In this document: piece after piece, positions 22,126 through 36,200 of the stretch
How the letters are laid out: every line of letters begins with the position of its first letter
How positions within the stretch are numbered: position 1 is the stretch's first letter
NCBI GenBank assembly: GCA_036897485.1
Contig: JAYMTF010000440.1
Coordinates: 1-36,379, forward strand
Direction of reading: 5' to 3'
DNA from: Pelargonium nanum
Lineage: Eukaryota; Streptophyta; Magnoliopsida; Geraniales; Geraniaceae
DNA: 36,379 nucleotides
Notes under the pieces: model-generated
Told to the model about the DNA's origin: nothing
Database searches by the model: none
What the model saw: the letters and a program-made list of their open reading frames with translations, nothing else
Translations under genes and position numbers: made by a program

Positions 22126-23640
22126 GTGGAACTATCATTCCCGTTTTCTTTCGTCTGAAGATGTCGGTTTTGGTCTTGCTCTATGGTGGGATGTCACGCG
22201 ACACTGCTCCATGAATATTTTTACCGTTGCGAGTATTTATCAGTCAAAGATTGCCAAGGCATTGATTTTTGTGTAGGTGCCGATTGGGGTCTCTTGAGGT
22301 TTGTTTTGAAATGACCCAATATCATAGTTGTTTCTATGTTGATTCGGTCTAGGGTTTCGAGTTTTCTTTTGATTTTTTGTTGGATAGGCTATGAGGCCAA
22401 TCTTGATCCAACCCAGATGGTTGTTGATTGTGGTGTCAACATTTTTATTTGGTCATGTGAAAAATGGTGAGTGTTTGTATGTTACTGAAATTGGGTTCTT
22501 CTGGTAATTGTATAATGAATCTGAGATTATTTCGAATTTCTTTCGGATTTTATAGAAACTTAAAACTTTCGGGTTTAAACGAGATTTGAAAAGTTCGATC
22601 ATGAGAGAGGAAACCCGTAATAAATGTATTGCATTTTGGTTGATTAAGGTGTAAGATTTTTTTTTTTTTTGATTCGTGATATTATTTGTGGTATTATTCG
22701 AATGTTGTATGTATTGGTAAAAGAGCTCGATCGTGATGATGATTTACTTGTGCTGTTTTGTACATAAATCACGTGCATATTAAATTCGACTAAAACATTT
22801 TTGTGGGTTTATCAGACGAGATTATTCAAATTGTTTTTATAGGATTCATTTTATATAAGTATTCATTGTTTGACACGCTTCACGCTTTAATATTTTTTCA
22901 ATTAAACATGTCTCATGTGAACAATTGTTGTTTGAGATATAATTTTTGTCATGTTATCATTTATAATGGCAAAGTTACATGATGTTGATGGCATTGATCG
23001 ATTTGGGTATGAGTATGAAATTACATCAACTATCTCGAAGTAAATAAAGTTCATCTTTCACGTACTTGTGGTGAACTGATTGATACCGCAACGGACTAAA
23101 TCATGAGTGAAGCTGAGAAAAATTTGAGAATAAGTATCAAATCGACATAACCGGTCTTAAACTGTATCAGACCATTAGGACCGAAATTAACTATACGAAA
23201 CAAATATAAACAATCATAATGAGTGTGTATTTTGTGAGAAATAATTACGATTTGAAGCCAACAGAGTTAACATTAATGAAATTTTGCGTACTAAAAGTGT
23301 TAAAAATCAAAATCAAGACTATGATTACAAAAATAATATTTTTTAAAATCTATATTTTAAATAAAAAAATTCTTATCGATATGAATTGAATGGTCATGAA
23401 ATAGATGGACCGAAACCATATCGAATGTCCAAATCAAAATTTTTCATTCCATGCATAATCATAACCGTCCTATAAGAATAGATTGAGATCAGGTCGAATA
23501 ATTTTGGTCCGGTCCAATCCGGTTCAGAACACCCCTAAACATAAGTGTTGAATCCCCATAAAAATACAGTTATTTAAATAAAAAAATTGTTTAACTAACA
23601 ATAATAAATAAATAAATAAATAATAAATCTATAAATATAA
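22126..23640. other. Intergenic region between RHD3-like gene and NRPC2
   Basis: It begins with the RHD3-like 3' untranslated region, whose end is uncertain (AATAAA-like signals occur near 22618). No gene is supported in the rest. Around 23150-23540 there are GGACCGAAAT and GGTCCGGTCCAATCCGGTTC blocks ending in AGAACACCCCTAA, which resemble the edge of a plant repeat. AT-rich runs with AATA repeats (about 23600-23630) precede the NRPC2 promoter. Confidence 0.55.
23630..23637 (+). promoter_or_regulatory. NRPC2 TATA-box candidate
   Basis: TATAAATA lies 104 bp upstream of the NRPC2 ATG, predicting a start near 23660-23670. A CT repeat (about 23691-23708) and a telo-box-like CTAGGGTT (23727-23734) follow in the presumed leader; telo boxes are frequent in plant translation and RNA-synthesis genes. 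Confidence 0.45.
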
Positions 23641-23740
23641 GTACAGGGTTTTAGAGTGGTTTTGTGCCAGTTGTGACTTTCTCTGAACCACCTCTCTCTC
23701 TCTCTCTCGAATTTGATCAGTACACGCTAGGGTTGCGATC

Positions 23741-26700
23741 ATGGTAGTGAATCACGCGTCCATGGAAGATCCTGCCATGGCTAATCAACCGTAAGCTCTT
23801 CTCATTCTCTTTCTCTCATCTCATTCTTCAATTGTTTCCGTTTTCGTTTTCGTTTTCTACTTTTCTTTTTCTTTTTCTCATCGACATTCTCACCGATCGT
23901 TCATGTGAACAATCTCCAGCATCGACAAACAATTCCTCTCCGCTAACATCAAATCCACCGTAGACAAGTTCCAGCTTGTTCCTGAGTTCTTAAAGGTAAC
24001 CATCAACTATTTGTGTGTGTAGAGTTGGCAATTCGTGTAAACTTGTTGCGTTTTAGGTGGAATATGTGTTGTATGAGTCAACACAAACACTGCAGTTTTC
24101 ATAATCATGCTCAATTATCGAACACTAACACGTGTTGGCTTGTCGTGTTCGTGTTGGTTTAAATCAAAGTAGATATGAGTTGAGTTACGATTGATATTGC
24201 TCTATTGTATCTGCAACGCTATGATTTAGTAGTGTTGACATATTATTTTAATACTAATTGTGCTACCGTGTCATGCGTGTTTTATAAGTCTATCAGAAAC
24301 AGTCTCATGTGTCGTGTCGTGTCCCAAATTGCCAACTCTAGTTTGTATATGTGTGTGTGTGTGTGTGGATGTATGAATTTATGTATTTGTATTTGTTTGT
24401 ATATGTGATTGTCCTTTAATTTATATAGGTGAGAGGCCTGGTGAAGCAACATCTGGATTCATTCAATTACTTTGTTAATAGAGATATCAAAAAGATTGTG
24501 CGTGCCAATGACAAAATTGTGTGTAAAAAGGACCCGAGCATTTACCTCAGGTGATCTTTGTAATGTCATTTAAGACATGCATGCAAATTTGATTGTAATT
24601 CCATTTTAATGCTGCTCATTAGCTACCATAAAAATGATGCAATTTTTCTTGCTTTTGATTTGGTGCGCCCTCTGTGCCATAGAAATGATGCAATTTTTCT
24701 TGCTAATGAAATTTACTGCATTTATTTATGGTGCAGGTTTAGAGATATTAGAGTTGGTGTGCCCTCTTTGTCTAATAAGAATGGTGGAACAGATGAAATT
24801 TATCCCCATCAGTGCCGGTTGGCTGACATTACGTATGTCCTCTTTCACACATATTTAATCTGAATATCAACTATAGTTTGCGTTTTGTTATTCAAGTGGT
24901 TGCTATTTAGTACTATGGTTATGAAATTGGAATATGACGGTATAGCTTGATAAGTAGGGAACGGTGGGCAAGGGATTCTGCTTGGGGCAATTGAAATTAT
25001 CTTTGTAATTTAAGGTTTAGTTGATTGTATAGTATCTTCAGTTTCTGTTATTTATTTATTATTATTATTATTATTTTATTTATAATGAATTTGCTTCCTT
25101 GCCTCTATGGCTTACAAGGTATCTGTTTCAAAGGATACATCTGACAAGTTGGTTCAACACAACAGAGGTAGCATTTAGAATCTTCGAATGGGAATGAGGA
25201 TCAAAGAATAGGGATGAGGATGAGGAGTTTGGTCTCCTTCTTTGTGTCAATTTACATGCATTATTGTCTAATGTTTTAGTGAATTTAACATCTTGGAATG
25301 GAGATTCCATTCCCTTTTGATTTGGAGGAAATGAGTGAGTTAATGCGGTGAAATGGGAATGGGAGCAGGAGTGGAAAAAGCAATGCATGATTTCTAATTT
25401 ACACACAAGAATAGATGATTCCCATTCTGTCAACAGAATTTAAACGCTACCAGAGTATTAGCGCCTAGCTCAATAGGATATATTGAAAAAACAACCTTGG
25501 GCTTGTCCAACGTTTGGTTTTACCCCTTCTAACGTATAGTTTTAGCCTCAAAACGTGATAATGGAAGAGTAATTTGGAGATCATAAAGTTTTGCAACATG
25601 AATGGAAACATATTGCCACGGTTGTATTCAAAGGTTTTTTCTACCTCTCGTTGCAGTTTTTCAATCTAGGATTTTATTTTGGTGAAGGGGCTACAACCAA
25701 ACTCTTGACAAAGTCCATATGGTGTTTTATTTTTCTTCTCTATTTGTATATGTATGCCTATACATATCGTATTCCCTCATTGACTTTTTGTGTTCTCCAG
25801 GTATGCGGCTCCAATAACGGTTGATGTACTGCACATTAATGTACACAATGGTCAAAAAACCTTAACGCAAACGGTATTAGAAACTACTATAATTCAATTG
25901 GTATTTATCAGATAAAACATGCTATTGTTCATTATGAGGCTATCTTTACAGAATAATGTGGTAATTGGAAGGATGCCTATCATGTTACGAAGTTGCAAAT
26001 GTAATTTATACGGAAAAGATGAAGCTGAACTTCAAAGGAAAGGTTTGTGCGCATAAACATTGAATGTTTATCTATTCTTATTTAGTCATCTACTCATGTT
26101 TCACGGCTCCTTTCTCTATTGCTACACATGTGACGACCTTTTGCTTTTGACTGCAGGTGAGTGCCCCCTTGATCCTGGAGGATATTTTGTCATTAAAGGA
26201 ACAGAGAAGGTGATATTCTTACTGTCGTATTATACGACCCTTCATTTATGGCTTAAATAGATGTGAAATGTCACATATTAGTCATATCAAATTGGCTTTA
26301 CTTTTGTAAAATACCCTTTTTGTGCTTGGTGGTTGCATTGCTGTAAATAGTATCATCACTTATCAGCTTTGTCTTGTGGATAATTGGAATTAAGATTGGG
26401 TGTATATGGCGCAAGACAACGTCTGAAGTACATTATTATAGTCTGCTCATCATTCCCATAGATTTAGCTGATTTTCGTCCATGAAATGTAATTTTGCTTT
26501 AAGTTGCTTAAAATATAACCATTTAAACTGATGGAAAGGTCATTCTTATCTTTGTAGTGATTTACTTGTATGAAAATATTCCTTGTTCTAATTTCTATGC
26601 TCCTTTATGACATTACTATTCTTTTCCTATAGCTTACCTAATGCGAATAATACTGAAACCACTGAGGGAGTTGGAGAACTTCTTTATAGATTGTCATTTG

Positions 26701-27233
26701 TTATAGTGGAAAGTAATGCATTCATAATCAGCATCTTTACTTCTTATCCTTTTAAACATAATGTAAAAATTATGCAACTCTATTATTCTGGCACTTTTTG
26801 CTTGTTTTAGTTCCATGCTTTCTTGTCATTAATATATCTTTTATTCAACTTGATTTATTCAGTTTACCTCATATTGTCGATTTATCTACATTTTATATTT
26901 TGTTTTTGCATTCATCTAGTCTGGGTTCATTCTCTTATTGGCTCTCAAATTTAGCCATCTACATATCTTGTTTTACGAGATTTCCTTATAATAACTATCA
27001 ACATTTAACAGCATTGTTGGATTTTCTTCTGTAGCTACCTTGGTTTTTATTTTTGCTCTTGTTTTGTTATTAGCGTTGTATGACACTGTATTTTGTTCAG
27101 GTTCTTTTAATTCAAGAGCAACTTTCAAAGAACAGAATAATTATTGATTCTGACAAGAATGGGAAGTATGAATATTTTCCTCCCTTTTCTGTTACTTTTT
27201 CTCCTAATCCTTATGGCATCCCCTTTCCTGCAA

Positions 27234-27265
<32 letters not shown>

Positions 27266-30200
27266 ATTGTTTTTTGATATTGGATTTACCTTAGTGCCTG
27301 ACTGTTCTTATGTATTTTTTTAATATATATATATTTTAAATTATAGATGTAGCAAATAGTTCTATGAACATTCCAACTACCTCTGTGATTAATGGTATGG
27401 ACAATACTGCCACCGGTTTCTTTCTTAGATTCCCATAACCACTCCCTTCAGTTCTGGTGTTATTATGGTATTGAAACACTGCCAGCCCCACCCCACCCCT
27501 CCAACACCCTTGATGCACAAAAAACATAACATCCTGCCATAAGTTATCTTTCTCACTTTCTCTGTCTTACCCTCCTGACCAAACAATATTAGTATTATTT
27601 TTTGTCTTTCAAGTGCATGTGAAACAACAAAAAATGATTTCTAGAGGTTATTTGCAAGGCTCCAGCTAGCACAGAAAATATAGATAATTTTTTTTTGCTA
27701 TAATGAGCAATGAATTACCAGTGCACTTGAGTCCCAATACTACACTAACTTTTATTTATTTATTATTATTATTTTGAATACACAATACTACACTAACTTT
27801 TTGATAAAAAAAAAAGAACGAAAAGTCTTGTTGAATTTGCTGTTAACTGACACATTGTGGAAAGTAGTTCTTATCTTTAAAAAAATAAAAATAAAAACAG
27901 ATTTTTTCTTTCTTATAATAAAAGAAACAAACAAAAAAAGAACGAAATGTCTTGTTGAATTTGTTGTTAACTGACACAGTGTGGAAAGTAGTTCTTATCT
28001 TTAAAAAATAAAAATAAAAAAAAACATTTTTTCTTTCTTATAATAAGTTTAACATATACAAATTGGTTCAGCATATTGTACAAATCTAAAATATAACTCA
28101 TTGGTGAACACCCCTTTATTAGCTTATGATGTAATTTTATTCTAGCATATCAAATCCAATTCGTGAACATCTTTCTTTGTTACCTTTCATCAGTATAAAT
28201 GCATCTGTTACAAGCAGCACAGAGGAGAGAAAGAGCAAAACTGTTATACAAATGGAAAAAGAGAAGATATATTTACTACTCAATGTTTTTGCCACGGTAT
28301 TCATGTTATTATTTTTTTATCTTTCTTCTTCACCCAGTTGTCTTCCCAAACTATGCTTTAATTATTTACTCGGCTATTTTCTTTAGAAAGTTCCAATTAT
28401 GGTAGTCATGAAAGCTATGGGAATGGAGAGCGATCAAGAGATCATGCAGATGGTTGGAAGAGATCCTCGATATAGTGCCTTACTTTTGCCGTCTATTGAG
28501 GTAACACTTATAGTGAAGCATTTCCAGCTTCCAACACATAAAAGGACAAGATTAACAAACTGTAATGGACTTTTCTGTAATGTTTTCTCAATGAGTGTGA
28601 GTTAGTCAAATATATGATGATCACACCTATGATTTTTGTGGGATTGTTTTGATTGGAGTTGATGATTTGAGACCTTAGGACCTTTCTGTCTTGTTCCTTG
28701 TCATAGTGAAGAATATCAAATTGTTCTCTTCTAATTTAGTCATCAGTTACATTGAGTATGCAATTCTGTGATTGTTTAATTATTTACATAACAATGGATT
28801 AAGTTAAGTAATATTTGTGCTTCAAACAGTTCAAATCTTTGTTAAAGAAGAATTCTTCGTTCTTCACAGCTATTATTAAATTAAGTTTATAGCATAGTGC
28901 AGAGAGTTAAATATGTATTGTGTTTTGTTTAAATAATAAATGATTGTAATGCTTAGAGTTTGAGAATTGTCATATGGAGGTCTTGAGTTTAAAATCCAGG
29001 TGTGGGCGTCCTTTTATCGTGTAGCTCACAGGCACTTTGAGCCTCTGTGGATTTATATGTAAAAAAAAGACAGAATACTGCTTATTCTGTTTTTTTTTTC
29101 CTTCCTGAAAATTGTTTAATACTTTGTTTCCATGTTCTGAACGCTGCAGATTTCACGGATAGGTTTTTTTAGCTTATCATTTTTGCTTTATATTATTGGT
29201 AGTTTGGTAAACTCAGTTATTCTTCCCTCCACCACCAGTTACATCCCATTCGCTGACAAAAATATTATTTTTCTGTGCACTGTCCCGTCACTTTCAGGAA
29301 TGTGCTGGTTTTGGTGTGTATTCGCAGCAGCAAGCTATTGACTTTCTTGAGAAGAAGGTGAGTCTCTATTTTCTTACTTAGGCTGTGGCTTCTGACTCCT
29401 ATATTGAAAAGTAGTGATTTATACCTTCAAGAACTGGAGTTTAGATGTTAGTATATTATATAGTTATTTATATTGCAGTAGATTCCAGTTTTGCAAGCAG
29501 TCAAAGCATTATTTCTAATATTTAGTTAGCTACCAGATTCCTTGTTATAGTCCTTAGAAATGCAACCTGGAAAGTGGAAACCAACTAAGAAAGATCTCAT
29601 TGCTTTTAGTTTTGGGAGTTCAGACTGAAAATTCTGCAAAGATACAGCCTTAGAAGTCGTTCAGACTTCTTGAGCAATGTCTAGCGGAAAACATCCTAGA
29701 GGATGAGAAGAAGTAGAATAGTGAGAGAAAACCAAACCAGGAGATGAAGTACTTTGGATATAATATAATTGAATGTTGAAATAGAACCAAAGAGAGGATT
29801 TAAAACTTAAAACTTTGAGCAAAGGCCTATGTTTATTCTTTATTATGTGGTCTACATCTACATCCAAAGATAACATTAAAATCAATCTTTCTTTGCGTTT
29901 GTCTTTATGAGTAGGGCTGTGCATCGGTCCAGAATCGGATCGGACCGAAAATACCAGATTTATAGTACTGAAGACCGGACCAGAATAGACCGATTGGGAC
30001 CGAATCTGCATTGAATATATATATATATATATATGTATTTAAACACTCTACTCATGCAGATGCATCTGATGCAGTAAGTTGCCACTAATATCTTGTATGA
30101 AACGCACTGTATATAATTATAATCCATTAATCCATCAACACATTTCCATCATCACACTAATATCCATCAACAAAATTTCCATCAACTCACTGTTCAACAC

Positions 30201-33200
30201 TCACACACAGTAATTAGAAGATATTTGACTAAACACACAAACACTCAAGTACTCAACCCAACCCAAAATTGCAGCTTACTTCTTTACAATTTTGCAACCC
30301 AACACTCATTCAGACACAGAAAAACATACTCGAATATACATGTTTGCTGATCAGCGGTGGCCGGAGTCGTCTGGATCTTGAGGCCGATATCGAGAGGAGA
30401 TCGAACAGATCTTGAGGTCCAGCCGGTGGGAGGTCGGCGAGGTGGAAGATTGGCTCATGGTGTGAGGTCGGCGGTGGGACTCTTGTCTGTGTTGAGTGAA
30501 GGGAGTGTGTGAGTGTCTATCTGGTCTGAGACCGAGAGCGCGAGAGGACAGAGGAGAGCTAGGTAGGTTTAGAAATAATATTTTTTTTTAATAAATCAAT
30601 CTCGCACTTCGGTCCATGCCGGTTTTTTTAAGATTTTAGACCAGACTGGACCGACATTTCCCATATAATTGGACCAAAGACCGGACTGACCATCATCCAG
30701 TCCGGGCCAATAATTCCAGTCCGCCCCAATTCATGAGGACACCTTTTTCTTTTTATCTGAAAAAAGAGGATACTCATTATCTTTCATGTACTTAGTACTT
30801 CTATCTTATTAATATATTCTTCTTTTATCCAAAAAACTTAATTTTGTTTAAACTTGTTGAACTAGCTATTGGGATGGCTATCTGGGCACTGTGATGGCTA
30901 AATTTCTTGCCAAAATTTGTGCTGTTTTGAACTACTGAACAAGTGGTTATTTTCTATTGATTTGTCATCCAAATATTGGAAACTTGGGAAAGATTAAAAC
31001 AAATGGACCCTTGGTAAACTGAGAATTTCATTTTAGTTTCTGGCCCTCGTGTTGAAATATTTTCTGGCGCCAAGCAAACATAAGAAAAGCAAACAATTTA
31101 TCCAGGATTTTCTATGTCAACATGTCTTTGTGTGAAACTTTTGCCAAGCTTCTGTATTTAATTATCATTATTTTGTAATTTTATACTGGTATTGTTTTCT
31201 CTTGTTTCCTATGTAATGTCTGTGTAATGTCATCTAAGACTGCAGTATCAGTAGAATTCTTAAAAAAAAAACATCTGCAGTCACGTTTTTGGTGTTTTCT
31301 ATTTGCTATGTTTAGTGGGATTTGTGCTTATATAAGACACCAACTTTTAGATGAAGTAAATTGTAATGTTGTCCAATCTTTCATCTATTTTGTCAAAACC
31401 TTTAGTTTAGGGGATGCAACTTATAGGTGGCTACACTCATCCTTCATCTTGGACAAGTTATCTGGCTTGCTTGTATGTTTGTATATGTAGTTGGCTCATT
31501 TTCCCCCTTCTAATATTCATTTGATTCGTGTTACAGTTGAGGAAGCAAATGTACTATAGTGCTTCATCCGAAAAGGTTGATTTTCTGATCTTATGCATGT
31601 TTGCTTCCTATTTGTTACGGTACTCACTTACTATTTTCATATGATTAATAGGAAGGGAGAGTTATGATTGCTCTTAGAGACGTATTTCTTGCTAATGTCC
31701 CGGTAGGTTTTGTTCAAAATTTCAAATTTCAAACTTTCTTTAAATTTTTTACTAATCTTCAGAGTTAACCTTTCTTTCAGGTACATCGGAATAATTTTCG
31801 GCCAAAATGTATATATGTTGCGGTGATGTTGAGACGCATGTTGGAGACCTTATTTAATAAGGACGCAATGGATGATAAGGTAATTGGTTGAATTATAAAT
31901 ATCAAAGAACTTATTCTTTTAGACCTTGGCACATTGTTGTTACTAGTAATTTTCATGTGTCTCGGAGGAATGAGTAATCTAATCATACTAGCATGCTTGA
32001 ATTCTGCATATTGTGCGTCCATATTTCCTCTCACCAATCAAAACAAAGCTTAGTAGACAAGAAAACTGACAATTCGTATAGCTATAAGAATTCATTTTGC
32101 CTTTTTTCCCTTCGAAAGAGCCAAAATCAACTTTCAGTTTTTTATTTATTTTATATAGATGTAAAAGTTCATTTCAGTATTTTCCCTAGGGAAGGTCTTG
32201 TCTATTTTCAACTTTTAATGTTTCGTATTTAATTTGTGTATTTATTCCAAAAATATCTACTTTTCTCACTAAAGTCTGATCATTTTGTAACTAATTGTGT
32301 GGGCAACAAATCACCAAACAATTACTTTACTGGTTGACTTGCTTAATTTGCAGCCTCAAGCTGATCCTGGTTAATCGTCTAGCCTGGCTGACTTGCTTAA
32401 TTTGCAGCTCAGTGTCATAAAAAAGGCTCACATTTTCAGAGAAGCCATGTATTAGACACTAAAGTTTGAAGGGGATGTAAGAGGGCTGGGATCATAAAAC
32501 CTTTGTCCCAACATGAATTTTGCATGGGGCAGCTCTTCAAAGCCGTGAAGCCTGCACATACCTGATTAGTATTTAAGTTAATGCTGGGTAGCTTCATTGG
32601 AAGCAGACACTTGAAAAAATGTGTTGGAAGGGAAAATAAACATGATAACAACAATTTACGATCGATGGTAAATATAATATAATAAGAATGATTTATATTT
32701 GATGCAATGGTGAAATATAGTAAGCCACCTCATCAAATAACAAACTCACCAAATACCAATCAGAATATTCAGTAATAATATACTTTATTTGTAATTGTAA
32801 ATTTTTTTTAGTTATAACCATTAAATATGATTATAAAATACAAATGATAATAATCATGATAATATCTTCCAGACGCAAGCAACCACATGGTTGTGAATTT
32901 TTGCTAGGGTTTTATGGTTTGGTGTTATTATTCGAGTTCAATTTTAGCATTAGAGTATTTTTTTAGGATTTTAATGATATTTATACAGGTTAGGAATTAA
33001 TTAACTAATTAATAGTTTTTTTCTTGAAACTAGTTATTTATTTAAAGTCCTCTCATAATTTATTTTTTTGATCGACCTCTCTTGACGTTTTAATTTGCCA
33101 TTTAATGAGGGGACGCAATATGGTTTCTGCTTTTGTAAGTTGTAACAGTTCTTTACTCCAAAGATGCATCAAATACCTAATCAAGTTAAAAACTATAATT

Positions 33201-36200
33201 CATATCATTCAATACATATGATTTGTATTTTTAGGTAGAAAATTGTTGTGTCCCATCGTGTTGTGTATTTTTTTTTTCTGTTTTGAAAGTGGTGAATTTT
33301 GTCAGTATTTGTATTGCCTGTACAGATCCACGTTTTTTAGCTGATACAGATGACACTTGAAAGTGAATGATACGATGCTTTTATTCAATATATTAACCAT
33401 TTAACCCTATTTATACAAGGAAAGTTAACTACACAAGGAAAGGAGATATATACAAATCTCTAATGGGTATATGTAAATCCTTAATTCATAGGGATACATA
33501 TCTTTACATTCCCCCTCAGCTGGAGCATACATATTATATGCGCCAAGCTTGTTATAACTTACAAAATATAGCAATACATATCTTTACAATAACCCATTTC
33601 CATATTGAGCTTTTGTCTTAGTTTCCTAATGATTAGACTTGTTTGGACTTTGGATTTCCTTACAGATTTTATTGAAAATTCAAATGCAATATTATTTCCA
33701 GTTGATTTAAACTAAAACTTTTATCTATTTACTGTGGGAAATTTTTCTTATGTTTCTTAATTTTTGATATTGCTCTTTACCCTTAAAACTTTAGCTTTAT
33801 ATTCTTGTCTAGTACTCCCATCGTCACACAATTAATTCTTATTTGACCTTTTGCAAACATGAAGGATAATTTCATTAATGGATGTCTTCCCACTAAATCA
33901 TCCTGTCATATTTATTAATTCTGTTGTGGGCAATACTATATATCCCCATATACATGGTATCAGGGACTCCAGAAAATTTGCAGAAACTTAAGTGGAATGT
34001 GTTTTTTTTTTTTTTTCTTTTTCCATAGTAGATTAGAGTTTGATGGCCTCTCTATTTGCTACAGGATTATGTTGGGAACAAGAGGTTGGAGTTATCCGGT
34101 CAGTTAATGTGTCTGCTTTTTGAGGTACAACTGTTAAATTCAAGTTATGTAACCAAAAGGCTAGAAATTCTTACAGCTGTTCGTATGGTTTCAAGTATAT
34201 TCCCTCTTTTATTTATTCTTGCATTCTGTATGAAGGATTTATTTAAGTCAATGATTACTGAGGCTGAGAGGCTTCTTGAAAAAATCCTATCAAAGCCCAT
34301 CAAGAATCAGTTGGACCTTTGTAGGGTAAGTACAAAAGATTTCTGCTCAAAGTTTGATTTCCTTATATTTATTGTTGCGTGAAGATATTCAAACTTCAAA
34401 ATTAGTAAATTACGTGTTCGTCAATTGCAAACGTAACTGGTTATGGATTCTGATATCCACAGTGGTGTTTTATTTTATAACAATAAGAAGTAAACACAAT
34501 GGAAGATCTGCGGTTTCTGTGAATAAGAATCATGTGGCGTACATGCATGGGAACACGTACTATAGACACCGACATTTTTCAGTCGGAACTATGATAAATT
34601 AATTGGACTTAATGTTTTAAATTTCTTAATTTTCATGTCATACCTGATAATATACAATAATTTCACACCGGACACATTTTTAACACTCCTTTTGTTCCAG
34701 CTAATTCGTGGAGAATCTATTACCATTGGTCTGGAGAGGACTCTTTCTACTGGCAACTTTGATGTCAAACGATTCAGAATGCAGAGGAAAGGCATGACAC
34801 AGGTATTTTATCTTGTAAACTCACATATATAGTTGTCTTCATATTCTTGTTGCTTTGCTAATTCAGTTTATGTAAAATCCAATCTTAATAGGTGCTCAAC
34901 AGGTTATCTTTCATAGGGAGTTTGGGTTATATGACAAGGATCATGCCACAATTTGAGAAATCTAGGAAAGTAAGTGGACCTAGAGCTTTACAACCTAGCC
35001 AGGTGAGGCTGATTTCTGTGATACTGCCTTAATAACTTTTTGTGTTTTATTTATTTTTACTTTTTGGTATATGTATAATTCGGTTCTATCTATTTGTCAA
35101 TTCATCACAGTGGGGAATGCTTTGCCCATGTGATACCCCAGAAGGTGAAGCTTGTGGGTTGGTAAAGAACTTTGCCTTGATGACTCATGTTACAACTGAT
35201 GATGAAGAGGGTCCATTGATTAAATTGGTATGTGCTCAGTTACTTTATTATGCCTGTGGAAATAGAAGCATTGATCCTTAACCTTTTTTGTGTTTGATAT
35301 CACACATGGACGTTTGTGGATTTTGTATCAATAGTTGTGACAACTGTCAATAAACTATTTTTAAATTAGTTCTAAAGGTAAGATTAAATGCTTGCTCCGT
35401 TGTTCTTATGAATATTAATGTTGATAACTGTTCATCCCGAGTGTGTGAGGTCCTTGAAGTTGTCAAATCTGTTGTGCGGAAGGGTATGTATATAACAAGT
35501 CATATTATTTACATGGAAAATTCCTGAGCAAAAGTCAACCACTGAAAATAGGATCTAACTATGCTGGCCCAGGCATGTAAAACTGTAGAAGGGGTCTCGT
35601 CATTGAGACAGATTCTATATAGTGGTGATACATACTAATTTGGGCCTCACTTGAGGTCGCCACGTCAGCACCTGAGGTGGGGTGGGGAGGGGGGACACAC
35701 CCGGAATGGGCTGAAACAACAGTTTACTGAACTGTAAACTAACGGCACGGCTATTTTCTAATGAAACAATGTTTTTCTGTAACTAGTTTAGCCGATTGCA
35801 TCAAATATGCTAATTTATAGTTTAATTGTATAATCTTGGTATGATTCTTGAAACCATGTAAAGAAACACAAAATGATTTTTGAAAATAGCTCTTCCATAT
35901 CTTAGAAGTTGCTGCAGCTTTAGTGTCTTGAGCTTTGTGTCATGTATTTGCACAGTAGTGGCTCATCAATGTCTTAAGCTCTTTGAAGAGTTAAGCCTCA
36001 ATACTTCTTGAAATCTGGTCAGAAGCCAGCTACTTCTTTTCTTTTGTGTATCCATTCTTCCCTATTCAACCATGTGCTCATTGTCAGATATGATGACTGT
36101 AGTCCAAAGGAAGATGATTATAAGTTGGAATGCTTTCATCCTGGACAGAAATCTTCACACTGTAAATTTTTAGTCCTCTTTACTGACACTTCGTCAACTA

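Noticed and set aside
29661..30011. Minus-strand open frame of 116 codons in NRPC2 intron 11
   Set aside because: It spans the edge of a repeat, has no motif and no splice or context support.
35676..35694. G-rich run (GGTGGGGTGGGGAGGGGGG) as a G-quadruplex
   Set aside because: Only three separated G tracts of three or more are present plus one GG, so a stable four-tract structure is doubtful; kept as a remark only.
36001..36150. Open frame with [16 protein letters not shown] as the next NRPC2 exon
   Set aside because: It does not resemble the conserved sequence that follows the GPLIKL segment and has no fitting acceptor and phase.
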